Shown piece after piece: positions 9,346 to 18,806 of a stretch of 64,000 nt of DNA. Origin of the DNA: Shewanella sp. Isolate11. GTDB taxonomy: Bacteria > Pseudomonadota > Gammaproteobacteria > Enterobacterales > Shewanellaceae. The position numbers and the translations under genes are program-made. Location of the stretch: the NCBI RefSeq assembly GCF_022398315.1, contig NZ_JAKEVF010000001.1, positions 600,644 to 664,643 on the forward strand. The letters run 5' to 3'. How positions within the stretch are numbered: position 1 is the first letter of the stretch; every line of letters starts with the position of its first letter. Below the pieces are notes generated by a model. The model saw only the letters and a program-made list of their open reading frames with translations. It was not told the origin of the DNA and ran no database searches.

Positions 9346-9939
9346 ATGTTATTGCGAACTTCTTTACCCTTGTTGAAGTCCATGAAACTTGCCGCTGCTA
9401 AGCCGCTTTTGATCTTGGGATGCGGTTTTGCTTTGTTATCGACCACAGCGGTTGCGGGGCCAGAGGCATTTCAACCCGGTCCAGTATTTAAAGCGTTTGG
9501 TCATATTGCTAAGGTAGATAATCAGCTGCCTATCCCTAAGCAGATGAAATTTAAAGTGGTGTTTGATACTAGCAATGCGGCTAAGCCCGGTGAAGTTAAT
9601 CGCCATCTGGACAGCCTGGCGCGCTTTATTAATATGCATGTGGCAGCAGGAGTTAAGCGAGAAGATATTGAAGTCGCTTTGGTTGTGCACGGCAAGGCGG
9701 CTACGGATTTGGTGAACAATCCAAAGTATGTAGAGATTAATAAAGGTGCGGTAAACGGCAATCTTCCCTTGGTTAAAGCGTTAACTGAGCAGGGGGTTCA
9801 GCTGTATGTCTGTGGTCAAACTGCGGCCTATTTTGATATTCAAAATAGCGATTTATTACCTGGCGTGAAGATGGCGCTTTCAGCGATGACGGCTCATGCG
9901 ATTTTGGCGCAACAAGGCTACAGTTTAAATCCATTTTAG
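9346..9939 (+). CDS. Periplasmic DsrE family-like protein
   Basis: A 197-residue protein with an N-terminal signal peptide ending near TTAVAG and a DsrE/DsrF-like alpha/beta domain (about 55-190). Diagnostic features are the VVFDTSNAAKPGEVNRHLDS strand-helix, the VALVVHGKAA strand, and LYVCGQTAAYF carrying a single conserved-position cysteine. Cytoplasmic DsrE proteins relay sulfur; exported versions have no settled role. AGGA precedes the start. It sits 61 bases upstream of the ImpA-like protease, in the same direction, so the two may be co-transcribed. Confidence 0.75.
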   Translation: MLLRTSLPLLKSMKLAAAKPLLILGCGFALLSTTAVAGPEAFQPGPVFKAFGHIAKVDNQLPIPKQMKFKVVFDTSNAAKPGEVNRHLDSLARFINMHVAAGVKREDIEVALVVHGKAATDLVNNPKYVEINKGAVNGNLPLVKALTEQGVQLYVCGQTAAYFDIQNSDLLPGVKMALSAMTAHAILAQQGYSLNPF

Positions 9940-10000
9940 TGGCATGGGTTAAACCTATATGGAGCAATAACCTTCAATATTAAAACAGATAAGGATGCCT

Positions 10001-12976
10001 ATGACGTTATTGATTCGATTATCGAGTGTTTTGATTTTTAGCGTGTTGCTGTCGGCTTGCCAAGGAGGTGATAGCGAAGAAACCAGTGTTGAAGAGGTCG
10101 TGATTGGCGAAAGTGCCAGTGGCGGTACGGTTAATCGTCAAGCATTGGTGGAAGATGCGCTAAAAACCGGCAAGCTAGACACTAGCCTTAGAGCCAATGA
10201 CGTGATTAAAGTCTTGTTGTCTCGCTATCAACAAGGACAGGAAGTTCAGCAACAGGTGATGTCGAAGATGTTTGCCGATGCGACTCAACCTATCAGTTAT
10301 GATCCCTATCATCGCAGTCAATTGGTGGCGATAACTTCATCTAGAACCGTTCCTCTGTTGTATTCAAAGGCTTCGCCTGATCTTATGCCTGGTCCTGCCT
10401 TTGCCGTTTACGGCACATTAGAACAGGGGCAATATGCTTATTTTGCGACTGGCTTAATACAAAAAATTTGGCAGCAAAAGAGTATTAGCGGTACTTTCCC
10501 CGGTAAGGATGAGATTGATTATCAGCCTTTTGATACGCCGATGACTCATCTGATGCAATCTCTACTCCCCGAAAATAATGATGCGCCGACCCTTGTTTTT
10601 GCTTTTGAAGATAATGGCGGATATGCCCGAGCTTGGTTTAAAGATAAGTTTCCTCAAGCCAACATTGCTCGCTGTCGTTTGGGAACTGAGTTTAGCAATC
10701 TCGATGAGTTTAAAACTTGCATCGAGACCGCCGATTTACTGTTTGTCGGTAAGTCTCCCGATAATGATATCGAAAGGCTGATGAGCTTTGATGATATTGC
10801 CGCGGCCGTTCAAGCTCAGTTAGCCTCCGGTAGCAGTGTTTATATGGAGCAAAACAATTACGAACACAGAACCGATTTCACTATTGCATTAGCGCCAATA
10901 TTTGGCATTGCTTTTCCTTATCAGGCTGGCAATTACTGGGATGCTTTGACAATGGCGTCGACTCCGCTGAGTGAAAGTGGTGCATTTCAAGCTGAAATTG
11001 CACTGCTTGAGCATTTACGCGATGGCAGTTTTACCCAAGTCGACTTGTCTGTGTGTGGTGATTATAAGTGCCCACAATCTGAACGATTAACACAAGAGTT
11101 ACTCAGATTAAGTGATTGGTGGAAAGTCAGTTTAGATGCCGTAGATGTCACTAGTGGTGAACTGTTTAGCCAACCAGATTTGGATATGGTTAAGCTGCAA
11201 GTGCTGTTGGGGGATTTGTTACGACAAGAGATCCAATATCCCGTCGACCCTCACGCCGATTTACAAGTTTTTGCCAGAGCCTATCTAGCAGATCATCTTA
11301 ACTTCTATCGTCGTCAAGTGACGCCGATGCAGCCTGATTTAGGTGATTTTAGCTATCAGCATGATGCTTTAAGTAAGGTGAGCTCGCAGAGCATTGTCGA
11401 TCAATTGTCAGATAAAGTGCTCGATACTAACTATGTGAGTCAGTTAAATAGCGATAACGAGCTTACTCGGCTTACTGGCTACTACCTACTGCCGGGCAGT
11501 AGCATTACCCTGAAACGCACCGACAGTAACAGTGGTGAAGTTTATGCGCTTATCAATGCTCAGGCTCGAGGTAACACTCATGAGTATCATGTCAGTAATC
11601 AGGGTGTAAGTGATTACCAACGTCCCATTTATCTGCAGTCACCGTCATTTTTATTGCCTGTTGGAGAAGAGGTGGTGTTATCCACCCCTTATGGCGGCAG
11701 CTTGTTAATTGAGCAGCCTATGGGCTCTGGGGATATTTCGGTGGCCATTGAAGGTGTGTATCCCTATACCTTCTTAGATGATTTTAATGACCAACAACAG
11801 ATAGATAATTTTGTCGATAGCTTAGCCAGCAGCCCGATTAAATGGTTAGGCATTAAGAGTGATTTCGTCGAAATCAATGCGCCGAAAGACAGGATCGAAG
11901 ACACCATTACCAATGCTAGCTATAGAGGTGATGTGCAGCTGTACATGCAAGATATCTGGCGTTATCTCATTAAGGGAGCCTATGAACTGGCGGGTTTTGT
12001 CGATAGTGCCTCGGGGTTAGTGCAAACTGCCGGAGTCACTGCTACTTGCCAGTCGATGGGGTGGGACTGTAGTGATGAAGAGATCCATCGTAAGCCCAAA
12101 TTGCAGCGAATTAATGTCGATTACAATCCTCGTTGTGGTGCCGCCTGTTCGGGTAATCCGTTCGATGTTACCGGACTTGATCCAATCGGCCGACTAGAGA
12201 GTCATGAACTCGGTCATGGATTGCAGCGCAGCAGAATGCACATTCTTAATCGTAGTGGCACAAGAACCACTGGCGAGACTTCTAACTTGCTGTTTGAGCG
12301 CTACAAAGCATGGCAATATTATCAAGGCAAGCCAGGAGCCGAAGATGTGGGCATCAATATGATCCGCGCCCGTAACTCCTTCTTGATGCTGCAATGTGCC
12401 CAGCGTGGCACTAGTGTACTTGATACCATGCAAGCCGTATTGTGGGAGCCAACGGGGACCTACACTAATGCGGCAGAACGCCTCAATTTCTATGGCCAGT
12501 TAGTGATGAAGGCCGATAGAGAGCAAACTCAGTTAGGCTTTAGCGGCTGGGATATTATCACCTTAATTTATAAGCATGAACGCTTACTGAGTCAGGCGCT
12601 TGAAGATGGCGATAAAGCGGCGCTAGATAAGCTGGGTTTGAGCCTTTATAGCATAGGTGCGGCCGATACTATCAGTAGCAATGATTATCTGCTGATCATC
12701 AGTTCTATGTTGTTTAAGCAAAACATGAACGCTTATTTTGATGCGTGGGGCATAGTGATTTCCGATGTGGCTAAGCAGCAAGTAACTGCGCTAGGTTATG
12801 CCAGTGCTCCATTGGAATATTACTATTTCGATAAAGATGTCTGGACCGAAATGGGTCTTGCGTCCTCGAAAGCTTTAGCTATCGATGGCACCACGCCGTG
12901 GCCGCTCAATACTGGCCATGCCAGAGATGGATTTAGCTGCGATGCTAATGGCAATTATGTTAATAATCTCTATTGA
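10001..12976 (+). CDS. ImpA family (M88-like) metalloprotease lipoprotein
   Basis: A 991-residue exported lipoprotein: signal peptide IRLSSVLIFSVLLSACQGG with a lipobox Cys about residue 20, a low-complexity acidic linker, a large N-terminal region, a mid-protein segment with beta-rich character, and a zinc HELGH motif near residue 735 preceded by GRLES. The layout and motif resemble Pseudomonas aeruginosa immunomodulating metalloprotease IMPa (family M88), which cleaves next to O-glycosylated Ser/Thr. The frame opens at 9995, but AAGG at 9991-9994 places the start at 10001. Substrate here is unknown; assignment rests on motif and architecture. Confidence 0.75.
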   Translation: MTLLIRLSSVLIFSVLLSACQGGDSEETSVEEVVIGESASGGTVNRQALVEDALKTGKLDTSLRANDVIKVLLSRYQQGQEVQQQVMSKMFADATQPISYDPYHRSQLVAITSSRTVPLLYSKASPDLMPGPAFAVYGTLEQGQYAYFATGLIQKIWQQKSISGTFPGKDEIDYQPFDTPMTHLMQSLLPENNDAPTLVFAFEDNGGYARAWFKDKFPQANIARCRLGTEFSNLDEFKTCIETADLLFVGKSPDNDIERLMSFDDIAAAVQAQLASGSSVYMEQNNYEHRTDFTIALAPIFGIAFPYQAGNYWDALTMASTPLSESGAFQAEIALLEHLRDGSFTQVDLSVCGDYKCPQSERLTQELLRLSDWWKVSLDAVDVTSGELFSQPDLDMVKLQVLLGDLLRQEIQYPVDPHADLQVFARAYLADHLNFYRRQVTPMQPDLGDFSYQHDALSKVSSQSIVDQLSDKVLDTNYVSQLNSDNELTRLTGYYLLPGSSITLKRTDSNSGEVYALINAQARGNTHEYHVSNQGVSDYQRPIYLQSPSFLLPVGEEVVLSTPYGGSLLIEQPMGSGDISVAIEGVYPYTFLDDFNDQQQIDNFVDSLASSPIKWLGIKSDFVEINAPKDRIEDTITNASYRGDVQLYMQDIWRYLIKGAYELAGFVDSASGLVQTAGVTATCQSMGWDCSDEEIHRKPKLQRINVDYNPRCGAACSGNPFDVTGLDPIGRLESHELGHGLQRSRMHILNRSGTRTTGETSNLLFERYKAWQYYQGKPGAEDVGINMIRARNSFLMLQCAQRGTSVLDTMQAVLWEPTGTYTNAAERLNFYGQLVMKADREQTQLGFSGWDIITLIYKHERLLSQALEDGDKAALDKLGLSLYSIGAADTISSNDYLLIISSMLFKQNMNAYFDAWGIVISDVAKQQVTALGYASAPLEYYYFDKDVWTEMGLASSKALAIDGTTPWPLNTGHARDGFSCDANGNYVNNLY

Positions 12977-13012
12977 CCTAGCCTTGGTCTAAAAATCGGC
13001 CATCAGTAAACA

Positions 13013-13053
13013 AAATCGCCCTTATTGTGATTATCAATAAGGGCGATTTTTTA
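13013..13053 (+). terminator. Strong terminator after the metalloprotease gene
   Basis: A perfect 16-base stem (AAAATCGCCCTTATTG with CAATAAGGGCGATTTT) around a seven-base loop, followed by T residues. The rest of the gap to 13270 holds only a small hairpin, CCATAG-CTCG-CTATGG near 13084, and no gene. Confidence 0.92.
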
Positions 13054-13270
13054 TGGATTATAAATAACCTGAGCTCTGCCTAACCATAGCTCGCTATGGT
13101 GTACGACAGAGCGCCTTGATATGCCCAAAAATCTGCGCATTTAGTCAGGAAATAGACTTTCCTTTTCGAACTAATCCTTTATAGCATTGAATTAGCTTGT
13201 TAAATTTAGACTTTCCGACACTCGTTATCCCGAGTTCAGGTTAAATAGCGACTTGTGCTGATTGGAGCGT

Positions 13271-13918
13271 TCACTTGTCTTGACTATCAACCAACAGGGC
13301 TAATGCGGGCTGCTGATTTTTAGGATAGAGTCGATAGGTCTTATGATGCTTTACTAAGGCGGTTTTCTTGTTGCCTTGGCTGATTAATAGACCCTGTTGT
13401 AAGGCTAATTTAGCTAACTGTTGCTCGTCGCCACGGACATACATATTGATGGGTTTAATCATTTCGCCTTGCACAATATGCTGCTCATACTCGGGAGCGG
13501 AAATGATTAAACTGGCTTGGCCATCACTGTCGAGTTTAAGCTTGGTATCCACTTCGCTATCGGTGAATATCAACCAATCTTGCTGTTCAAGCTCGGATAA
13601 TAATAGAGCTAGCTTGTCGCCTAACTTGTCGCTGGTATCTTTAACTTGTTGATACTGGTTGGTGATACTCATCAGTAGGCCTTTAAGATTAGCTCCTGCG
13701 CCCATGCTGCGCCCTTGGCGGATCCACTGGGTTAAATCATCGGCAACCAATTTTGAAAAGCGGCGCTCCTTGAGTGATTGCACCATCCAGCTGCAGATAA
13801 AGTGACTCTCTGCCGCCGGTGTTTTCATCGCAGTGCTGCTCTCATCACGCTGTTTAACGGCTTCGAGTCCTGCTTGAGCCAATTCAAGCAGGGCTTTGTT
13901 ATAGGTTTGTTGTGTCAT
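13271..13918 (-). CDS. DUF2913-like protein
   Basis: A 215-residue soluble protein with a helical N-terminal half and an element ERRFSKLVADDLTQWIRQGR that resembles the conserved part of the DUF2913 family of Vibrio and Shewanella. The match is from memory and moderate. No enzyme motif is visible. GGAG precedes the ATG with good spacing. It lies just downstream of the RNA helicase gene on the same strand (39 bases), so they may share a transcript. Confidence 0.5.
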   Translation of the reverse strand: MTQQTYNKALLELAQAGLEAVKQRDESSTAMKTPAAESHFICSWMVQSLKERRFSKLVADDLTQWIRQGRSMGAGANLKGLLMSITNQYQQVKDTSDKLGDKLALLLSELEQQDWLIFTDSEVDTKLKLDSDGQASLIISAPEYEQHIVQGEMIKPINMYVRGDEQQLAKLALQQGLLISQGNKKTALVKHHKTYRLYPKNQQPALALLVDSQDK

Positions 13919-13957
13919 TGCTGCTCCGAATCGCTTTTACGGCCAAGTTGTCTGTGA

Positions 13958-15256
13958 TTATTTTGATTTCTTAATCTTGGCGTTAGAAGAGTTTTTCACT
14001 TTGACTCGACGCGAACCCAAATTCTTTTCGGCTATCACCTGAGCACCAACATTGTCGCTCCGCTGCTGTTTCTTGGCGAAACTACGACGTTTCTGTAACT
14101 GTTTAATCAGTAGCTCGCGGCTGCCTACTTCATAACCTGGGATAGTAATACGGCGGATCTTATTACCGATCAGTTTTTCGATATCGGCTAAGGTGCGCTC
14201 CTCTTCACGGCTGACTAATGAAATTGCCACACCGCTGCGACCGGCTCGGCCGGTACGGCCAATACGGTGAACATAATCTTCGGCAAGGAAGGGGAGATCG
14301 TAATTGACGACATATTCCAACGCTGGGATATCTAAGCCTCGGGCAGCAACTTCGGTTGCCACTAACGCGCGAACCTTGCCCTCTTTAAATTCGCGTAGGG
14401 CGCGGCGACGATTGCCTTGGGCTTTCTCGCTATGAACAACCGCTGCCGGAATACCATCGAGATTAAGTTCTTTAACTAAGGTGTCGGCAGCTTCACGTGT
14501 GGCAGTAAATACTAAGACTTGTTGCCAGTTTTTCTTACCGATGAGCTCTGATAACAGCTCGCGCTTACGGCGCTGTTCTACCGGATACACCACTTGGCTA
14601 ACAGTTACTGCCGTGGTGTTTTGTTTATCGACGCTGATAAGTTTAGGTTTAACCAACATCTCATTGGCCAGTTGCTTAACCGCATTAGAGAAAGTGGCCG
14701 AAAACAGCAGGTTTTGACGCTTGCTGTTCACCGCTTGCAGAATCTTTTGAATGTCGCTGATAAAGCCCATGTCGAGCATACGGTCGGCTTCATCGAGGAC
14801 TAAGAAGTCTACGTTCGACAGGCTTAGGTTACAGGCTTGGATATGCTCTAGTAGACGACCGGGCGTAGCGACAATAATATCGGCGCCTTTTTTAAGTTTT
14901 TGAGCTTGGGTATCCATCTTCACGCCGCCATAGATGGTCAGTACCGAGATGGGAAGATAGCGGCTGTATTCTTTGATGTTATCGGCAACTTGAGCAGCTA
15001 GTTCGCGGGTAGGTGCTAAAATCAGTGCGCGGGCATTAGAACGCTGAGTCTCACTTGGCGTATCAACCATTTTCTGCAAAATAGGCAGCGCGAAGGCCGC
15101 GGTTTTACCGGTACCGGTTTGAGCACTCGCCAGTACATCTTGGCCACGACGAATGGCTGGAATGGCTTGCTGCTGGATAGGCGTCATTTTTTGATAACCG
15201 CAGTCTGAGATCGCACGAACTATCTCTGGCGCAAAACTAAAAGATTCAAATCTCAT
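13958..15256 (-). CDS. rhlE: DEAD-box ATP-dependent RNA helicase, RhlE type
   Basis: A 432-residue RNA helicase. Visible motifs in order: Q motif (GYQKMTPIQQQAIP), motif I AQTGTGKT, motif Ia PTRELAAQ, motif II DEAD (VLDEADRMLDMGF), motif III SAT, motif V ARGLDIP and motif VI HRIGRTGRAGRSG. A basic, low-complexity tail rich in Lys/Arg (about 375-432) fits RNA binding. RhlE-type enzymes remodel RNA in ribosome maturation and cold adaptation. Several DEAD-box paralogues exist in Shewanella, so the exact subfamily name is tentative, while the enzyme class is certain. AGGA lies 8 bases before the start. Confidence 0.92.
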   Translation of the reverse strand: MRFESFSFAPEIVRAISDCGYQKMTPIQQQAIPAIRRGQDVLASAQTGTGKTAAFALPILQKMVDTPSETQRSNARALILAPTRELAAQVADNIKEYSRYLPISVLTIYGGVKMDTQAQKLKKGADIIVATPGRLLEHIQACNLSLSNVDFLVLDEADRMLDMGFISDIQKILQAVNSKRQNLLFSATFSNAVKQLANEMLVKPKLISVDKQNTTAVTVSQVVYPVEQRRKRELLSELIGKKNWQQVLVFTATREAADTLVKELNLDGIPAAVVHSEKAQGNRRRALREFKEGKVRALVATEVAARGLDIPALEYVVNYDLPFLAEDYVHRIGRTGRAGRSGVAISLVSREEERTLADIEKLIGNKIRRITIPGYEVGSRELLIKQLQKRRSFAKKQQRSDNVGAQVIAEKNLGSRRVKVKNSSNAKIKKSK

Positions 15257-15480
15257 TGGGATATCCTGTTATTACCTATCTTTAAACAAACTAACATCAT
15301 TCGCACTAAACAGCGCAAGCCTAAATAGCGGCCGCGGAGTATAGCAAAATTTTGTCTTAAAGCCTGTATTTTATCAGATTAATTTGTTGATTATCTCATC
15401 AGTTTTATCGGTGATGTTTACTGTGTTAACTCGTCATTATTGTAGTCGATTGAGCGACTTATCGGTTTAGAGACAAAAAC
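15257..15480. other. Non-coding gap between rhlE and the aminopeptidase P terminator
   Basis: About 220 bases with no credible gene. It should hold the rhlE promoter and 5' leader on the minus strand. Cold-inducible helicase genes often have long leaders, but I see no clear cold-shock element. Confidence 0.4.
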
Positions 15481-15502
15481 AGCACCCGAAGGTGCTGTTT
15501 AA
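15478..15502 (-). terminator. Terminator of the aminopeptidase P gene
   Basis: On the minus strand AACAGCACC-TTCG-GGTGCTGTT is followed by a T run. It is a stable hairpin with a UUCG tetraloop, about 55 bases past the stop. Confidence 0.9.
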
Positions 15503-15554
15503 TATGGTGATAAGTCTTGGCTATTTACCCAAGTTGATTTAGCTAGGAACGTGC

Positions 15555-17342
15555 TTAAATCGCTTCTGTCACGCGTAACAACCAGTTTAGCTCATCGCCT
15601 TGCATCAATGGCGCAAGGGTTTCACGTACTCTTTGGTGATACTCATTGAACCAAGTCACTTCGGCTTGAGTTAATAACTGCTTATCGATCAGTCTGGCAT
15701 CGATAGGGATTAAAGTAAGCGCGTTAAATTCATAGCTTTCGCGCTCGGCGCCTTGTAAGGCTTCGCAGTGACGCACTTCGACTAGGTTCTCGATACGGAT
15801 ACCGAAGGCGTCTGCGCGGTAGTAACCAGGTTCATTCGACAGCACCATGCCTGGCAGTATCGCTACATTGTTTACGTTTTTACCGATACGCTGTGGGCCT
15901 TCATGTACGCTGAGGAAGTGACCGACACCGTGGCCTGTACCATGGTCATAATCGAAGCCATGTTGCCATAGGTACTGGCGGGCAAAAGCATCCAACTGTT
16001 GACCTGTCGTGCCTTTCGGAAAACGCGCTTGGTCGAGTGCGATATGGCCTTTTAGCACTAAGGTCACCATTTTACGTTGCTCATCGGTGACTTCGCCGAT
16101 GGCGATAGTACGAGTGACATCCGTGGTGCCGTCCAGATACTGAGCACCTGAGTCAACCAGATAGATGCTGTTCATGGTCATGGTCGCAGGTGTGCCATTG
16201 TTATGGTTGTAATGACACATAGCCGCGTTAGCACCAGTCGCCGAAATGGTATCGAAACTCGGCTCTTTGTATAGGTCATCTTCGAGACGGAAGCTTTCCA
16301 GTTTATCGGCCAGTACGGCTTCATCATACAGATGGCCCATAGCGACTTCGGCGTCTAACCAAGCGAGGAAACGACTCACTGCCACGCCATCGCGAATATG
16401 GCTGGCACGCATGCCTGCTAACTCGGCAGCATTTTTTTGCGCTTTAGGTAAGGCAACAGGATCTTGGCCGCTGATGAGCTTTGCACCGCCTTGTTGAGCG
16501 GTGACTTGCATCCAAGCATTAGCGTTGTCGGGATCGGCAAGTAGCTTAATGCCATTGAGATCGGCTAAAGCCGTGGCCAATTCGGTTTCAGCTTTGAAAC
16601 TCACGCCCGCACCAACATGTTGTTCTATGCCTTGTGGCAGCTTGTTGAGGTCGGTAAATAACACCATGTCGCCATTACTGTGTAGCAGGGCGGTTCCCAA
16701 CACCACAGGCAGACGGGGGACATCGCTACCTCGAATGTTAAGCAACCAACAGAAAGAATCTAACGCCGAGATAAGTGCGCAGTTGGCACCCGCTTGTTTG
16801 ATTTTTACGCCAATTTGGGCGCGTTTTTCGCTGCTGGAAACACCGGCACTGACTTGATCAAATAAGATGATGGGTGCAGTTGGCGCGGCTGGGCGATCTT
16901 GCCAATGCAGATCGATAGGGTTGTCAGTCACAGATACCAGCTCAATGTCGGCTCTTTGTAGTTGGGCTTGGGCCGTTTGTAACCAACTCAATGGATGTAG
17001 ACGAGGATCGACACCGACTCGAGCTCCAGACTCAAGCTGCTCGATCAGCCAAGGAATTTGTGGTGTATCAGTCAGGCTGAGATATTGATAAAGGTTGCCA
17101 TCCACTTGTTGTTTAACTTGTACGGTATAACGACCATCGATAAAAATCGCCGCGGTTTGCTTCAAGACGATGGCCATGCCAGCAGAACCTGTAAAATCAG
17201 TTAGCCAGTGTAGGCGTTCATTACATTCAGGAACATATTCACCAAGGTATTCATCGGCGCGTGGCACAATAAAAGCGTCGAGGTTAGCTGAATTGAGTTC
17301 CTGGCGTACGAGGCTGAGGCGATCGAGAGAAGAGGTCGTCAT
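15555..17342 (-). CDS. Xaa-Pro aminopeptidase (aminopeptidase P, M24B)
   Basis: A 595-residue manganese-type aminopeptidase that releases N-terminal residues before proline. It is the long three-domain form (two creatinase-like N domains about 10-310, M24 catalytic domain about 315-530, short C-terminal domain), like eukaryotic XPNPEP1 and longer than E. coli PepP (about 440). Metal ligands are in DSGAQYLDGTTDVTRT, the HGTGHGVGHFLSVHEGP segment, LSNEPGYY and IENLVEV. The frame begins 15 codons upstream, but the ATG at 17342 has AGGAG eight bases before it. It is monocistronic. Confidence 0.93.
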   Translation of the reverse strand: MTTSSLDRLSLVRQELNSANLDAFIVPRADEYLGEYVPECNERLHWLTDFTGSAGMAIVLKQTAAIFIDGRYTVQVKQQVDGNLYQYLSLTDTPQIPWLIEQLESGARVGVDPRLHPLSWLQTAQAQLQRADIELVSVTDNPIDLHWQDRPAAPTAPIILFDQVSAGVSSSEKRAQIGVKIKQAGANCALISALDSFCWLLNIRGSDVPRLPVVLGTALLHSNGDMVLFTDLNKLPQGIEQHVGAGVSFKAETELATALADLNGIKLLADPDNANAWMQVTAQQGGAKLISGQDPVALPKAQKNAAELAGMRASHIRDGVAVSRFLAWLDAEVAMGHLYDEAVLADKLESFRLEDDLYKEPSFDTISATGANAAMCHYNHNNGTPATMTMNSIYLVDSGAQYLDGTTDVTRTIAIGEVTDEQRKMVTLVLKGHIALDQARFPKGTTGQQLDAFARQYLWQHGFDYDHGTGHGVGHFLSVHEGPQRIGKNVNNVAILPGMVLSNEPGYYRADAFGIRIENLVEVRHCEALQGAERESYEFNALTLIPIDARLIDKQLLTQAEVTWFNEYHQRVRETLAPLMQGDELNWLLRVTEAI

Positions 17343-17544
17343 GTTGGCTCCTGTTATAGCTACCAAAGTAGCAGCGGGCTTAATCAAATGGGGTTGTATT
17401 TATCGCGATTATCTCAGGTGCGCGCTTAGGTTGGAAGGGGGAGCACCATGGCGAAGGCTTATTCGTGGCAATAATTTGTGGCAATTTTTGCGGCAACCCT
17501 TTGTGGTAAAGAAGGGGAAATGGTTTTCGAGAGTTATGTGATAA

Positions 17545-17575
17545 ATAAAAAACGCGCCTAATGGCGCGTTTTTTA
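17545..17575 (-). terminator. Terminator downstream of the FKBP gene
   Basis: AAAAAACGCGCC-TAAT-GGCGCGTTTTTT is a symmetrical hairpin with A and T runs on both sides. On the minus strand it ends the FKBP gene (stop at 17648). On the plus strand no gene needs it. Confidence 0.88.
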
Positions 17576-17647
17576 ATGGAGAGTCTTGCTTAAAAGGTTC
17601 GATTAAAATGCTTTTGCATCGAACAAAATAGCCAAAATAAACACGCT

Positions 17648-18121
17648 TTAGTTATCTATGCTGATCAACTCCACGTCGAAAATCAGCACCGAGCCACCGG
17701 GAATTTTCCCTGCGCTGCGGTTGCCATAGGCTAAATTACTTGGGATAAAGAAACGGGCTTTTTCACCAGTGACCATCAGCTGCACACCTTCGGTCCAACC
17801 TTTGATCACCTGATTGAGCGGGAAGGCGATAGGCTGGCCGCGCTCAACTGAGCTATCGAAGATACTGCCATCGATAAGTGTACCGTGATAGTGCACGGTG
17901 ACCGTATCACTAGCTTTGGGATGAACGCTACCATCGCCCTTATTCAGCACTAGATATTGCAAGCCCGAATGGGTTTCGACTACGCCAGGTTGGCTTTTGT
18001 TTTGTTCGAGAAACTGCTGACCTTTAGCAATATTTTCTTTGGCCACTTTTTGGTTATTCATGCTGGTGAAGAAATAAAAAATTATTCCAGCAATCACCAC
18101 TACCGCTAATATCATTTTCAT
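17648..18121 (-). CDS. FKBP-type peptidyl-prolyl cis-trans isomerase
   Basis: A 157-residue protein. An N-terminal hydrophobic segment (ILAVVVIAGIIFYFFTS) acts as a signal anchor. A short helical linker follows, then a complete FKBP domain (about 50-157) with the family residues in VHYHGTLIDGSIFDSS, VIKGWTEGVQLM, AYGNRSAGKIPGGSVLIFDVELI. It speeds proline isomerisation during folding of proteins, here in the periplasm facing the inner membrane. It is close to FklB/FkpA families, but the short linker makes it distinct from dimeric FkpA. GGAAG precedes the ATG. Confidence 0.9.
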   Translation of the reverse strand: MKMILAVVVIAGIIFYFFTSMNNQKVAKENIAKGQQFLEQNKSQPGVVETHSGLQYLVLNKGDGSVHPKASDTVTVHYHGTLIDGSIFDSSVERGQPIAFPLNQVIKGWTEGVQLMVTGEKARFFIPSNLAYGNRSAGKIPGGSVLIFDVELISIDN

Positions 18122-18278
18122 TATTAAGGCTTCCAGTTTAATTTGTCCGTGATGATAACTAATCTCAGGGGGGAAATATACTCAGCACACATAGGCGCCG
18201 CCGGAATCTATTGAGTTTAAATTGATTGGGGCACTATACCGCCGACGAGCAGGCCAGTTATTTTGGGTGCTCAGTATT

Positions 18279-18692
18279 TCAAGTGAACCATGCCTGTATC
18301 GATTGCAATTTTTGGCTGGTGGCCAGCCAAGTCAATAATGCACTATTTGCGCAAATCATCGACCACAGTCCGAGTCGAAAGCTTAGCTTTTGAGATTTGT
18401 GTCTTAAATGGTATTGCCCCATTAACGCACCTGGCCAACCACCGAGCAGGGACAATAGCTGCAGAGTTTGTTCGGAGGTTCGCCAGCGTCCCCGACGCGC
18501 AGCACGTTTATCGAGGGCGAAGGCGATATAGGTGATAAGACTGATGAGTAAGTAATAGAGAATGAAAAACAGCGGCAAGCGCTGTTGTAAACTGGCAATA
18601 AAAATACCGATAAATAGCGCTGCGATCAGCAGTAACTTTAGTCCCAAGTATTCACTTTTAACTGAGCTAGCCTTGTTTGAATTTCTGGCCAT
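18279..18692 (-). CDS. DUF1294 family membrane protein
   Basis: A 137-residue protein with three to four hydrophobic helices and the DUF1294 hallmark: AFALDKRAARRGRWRTSEQTL followed by LLGGWPGALMGQ and HKSQKLSFR. DUF1294 is often fused to an N-terminal cold-shock domain; here there is no such domain, only a hydrophobic N-terminus. AGGG before the ATG at 18692 favours this start over 18719. Role unknown, integral inner membrane. Confidence 0.82.
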   Translation of the reverse strand: MARNSNKASSVKSEYLGLKLLLIAALFIGIFIASLQQRLPLFFILYYLLISLITYIAFALDKRAARRGRWRTSEQTLQLLSLLGGWPGALMGQYHLRHKSQKLSFRLGLWSMICANSALLTWLATSQKLQSIQAWFT

Positions 18693-18806
18693 TATTATCC
18701 CTAATATATGGTTTGCCAATGTCGCTGATGCTGATTGTAAAAGCCGCAGCTTGTTATCGTTACCGACTGTAAAATAAGTTGTTTTTCTGTGGAAGCGGCT
18801 TATTTT

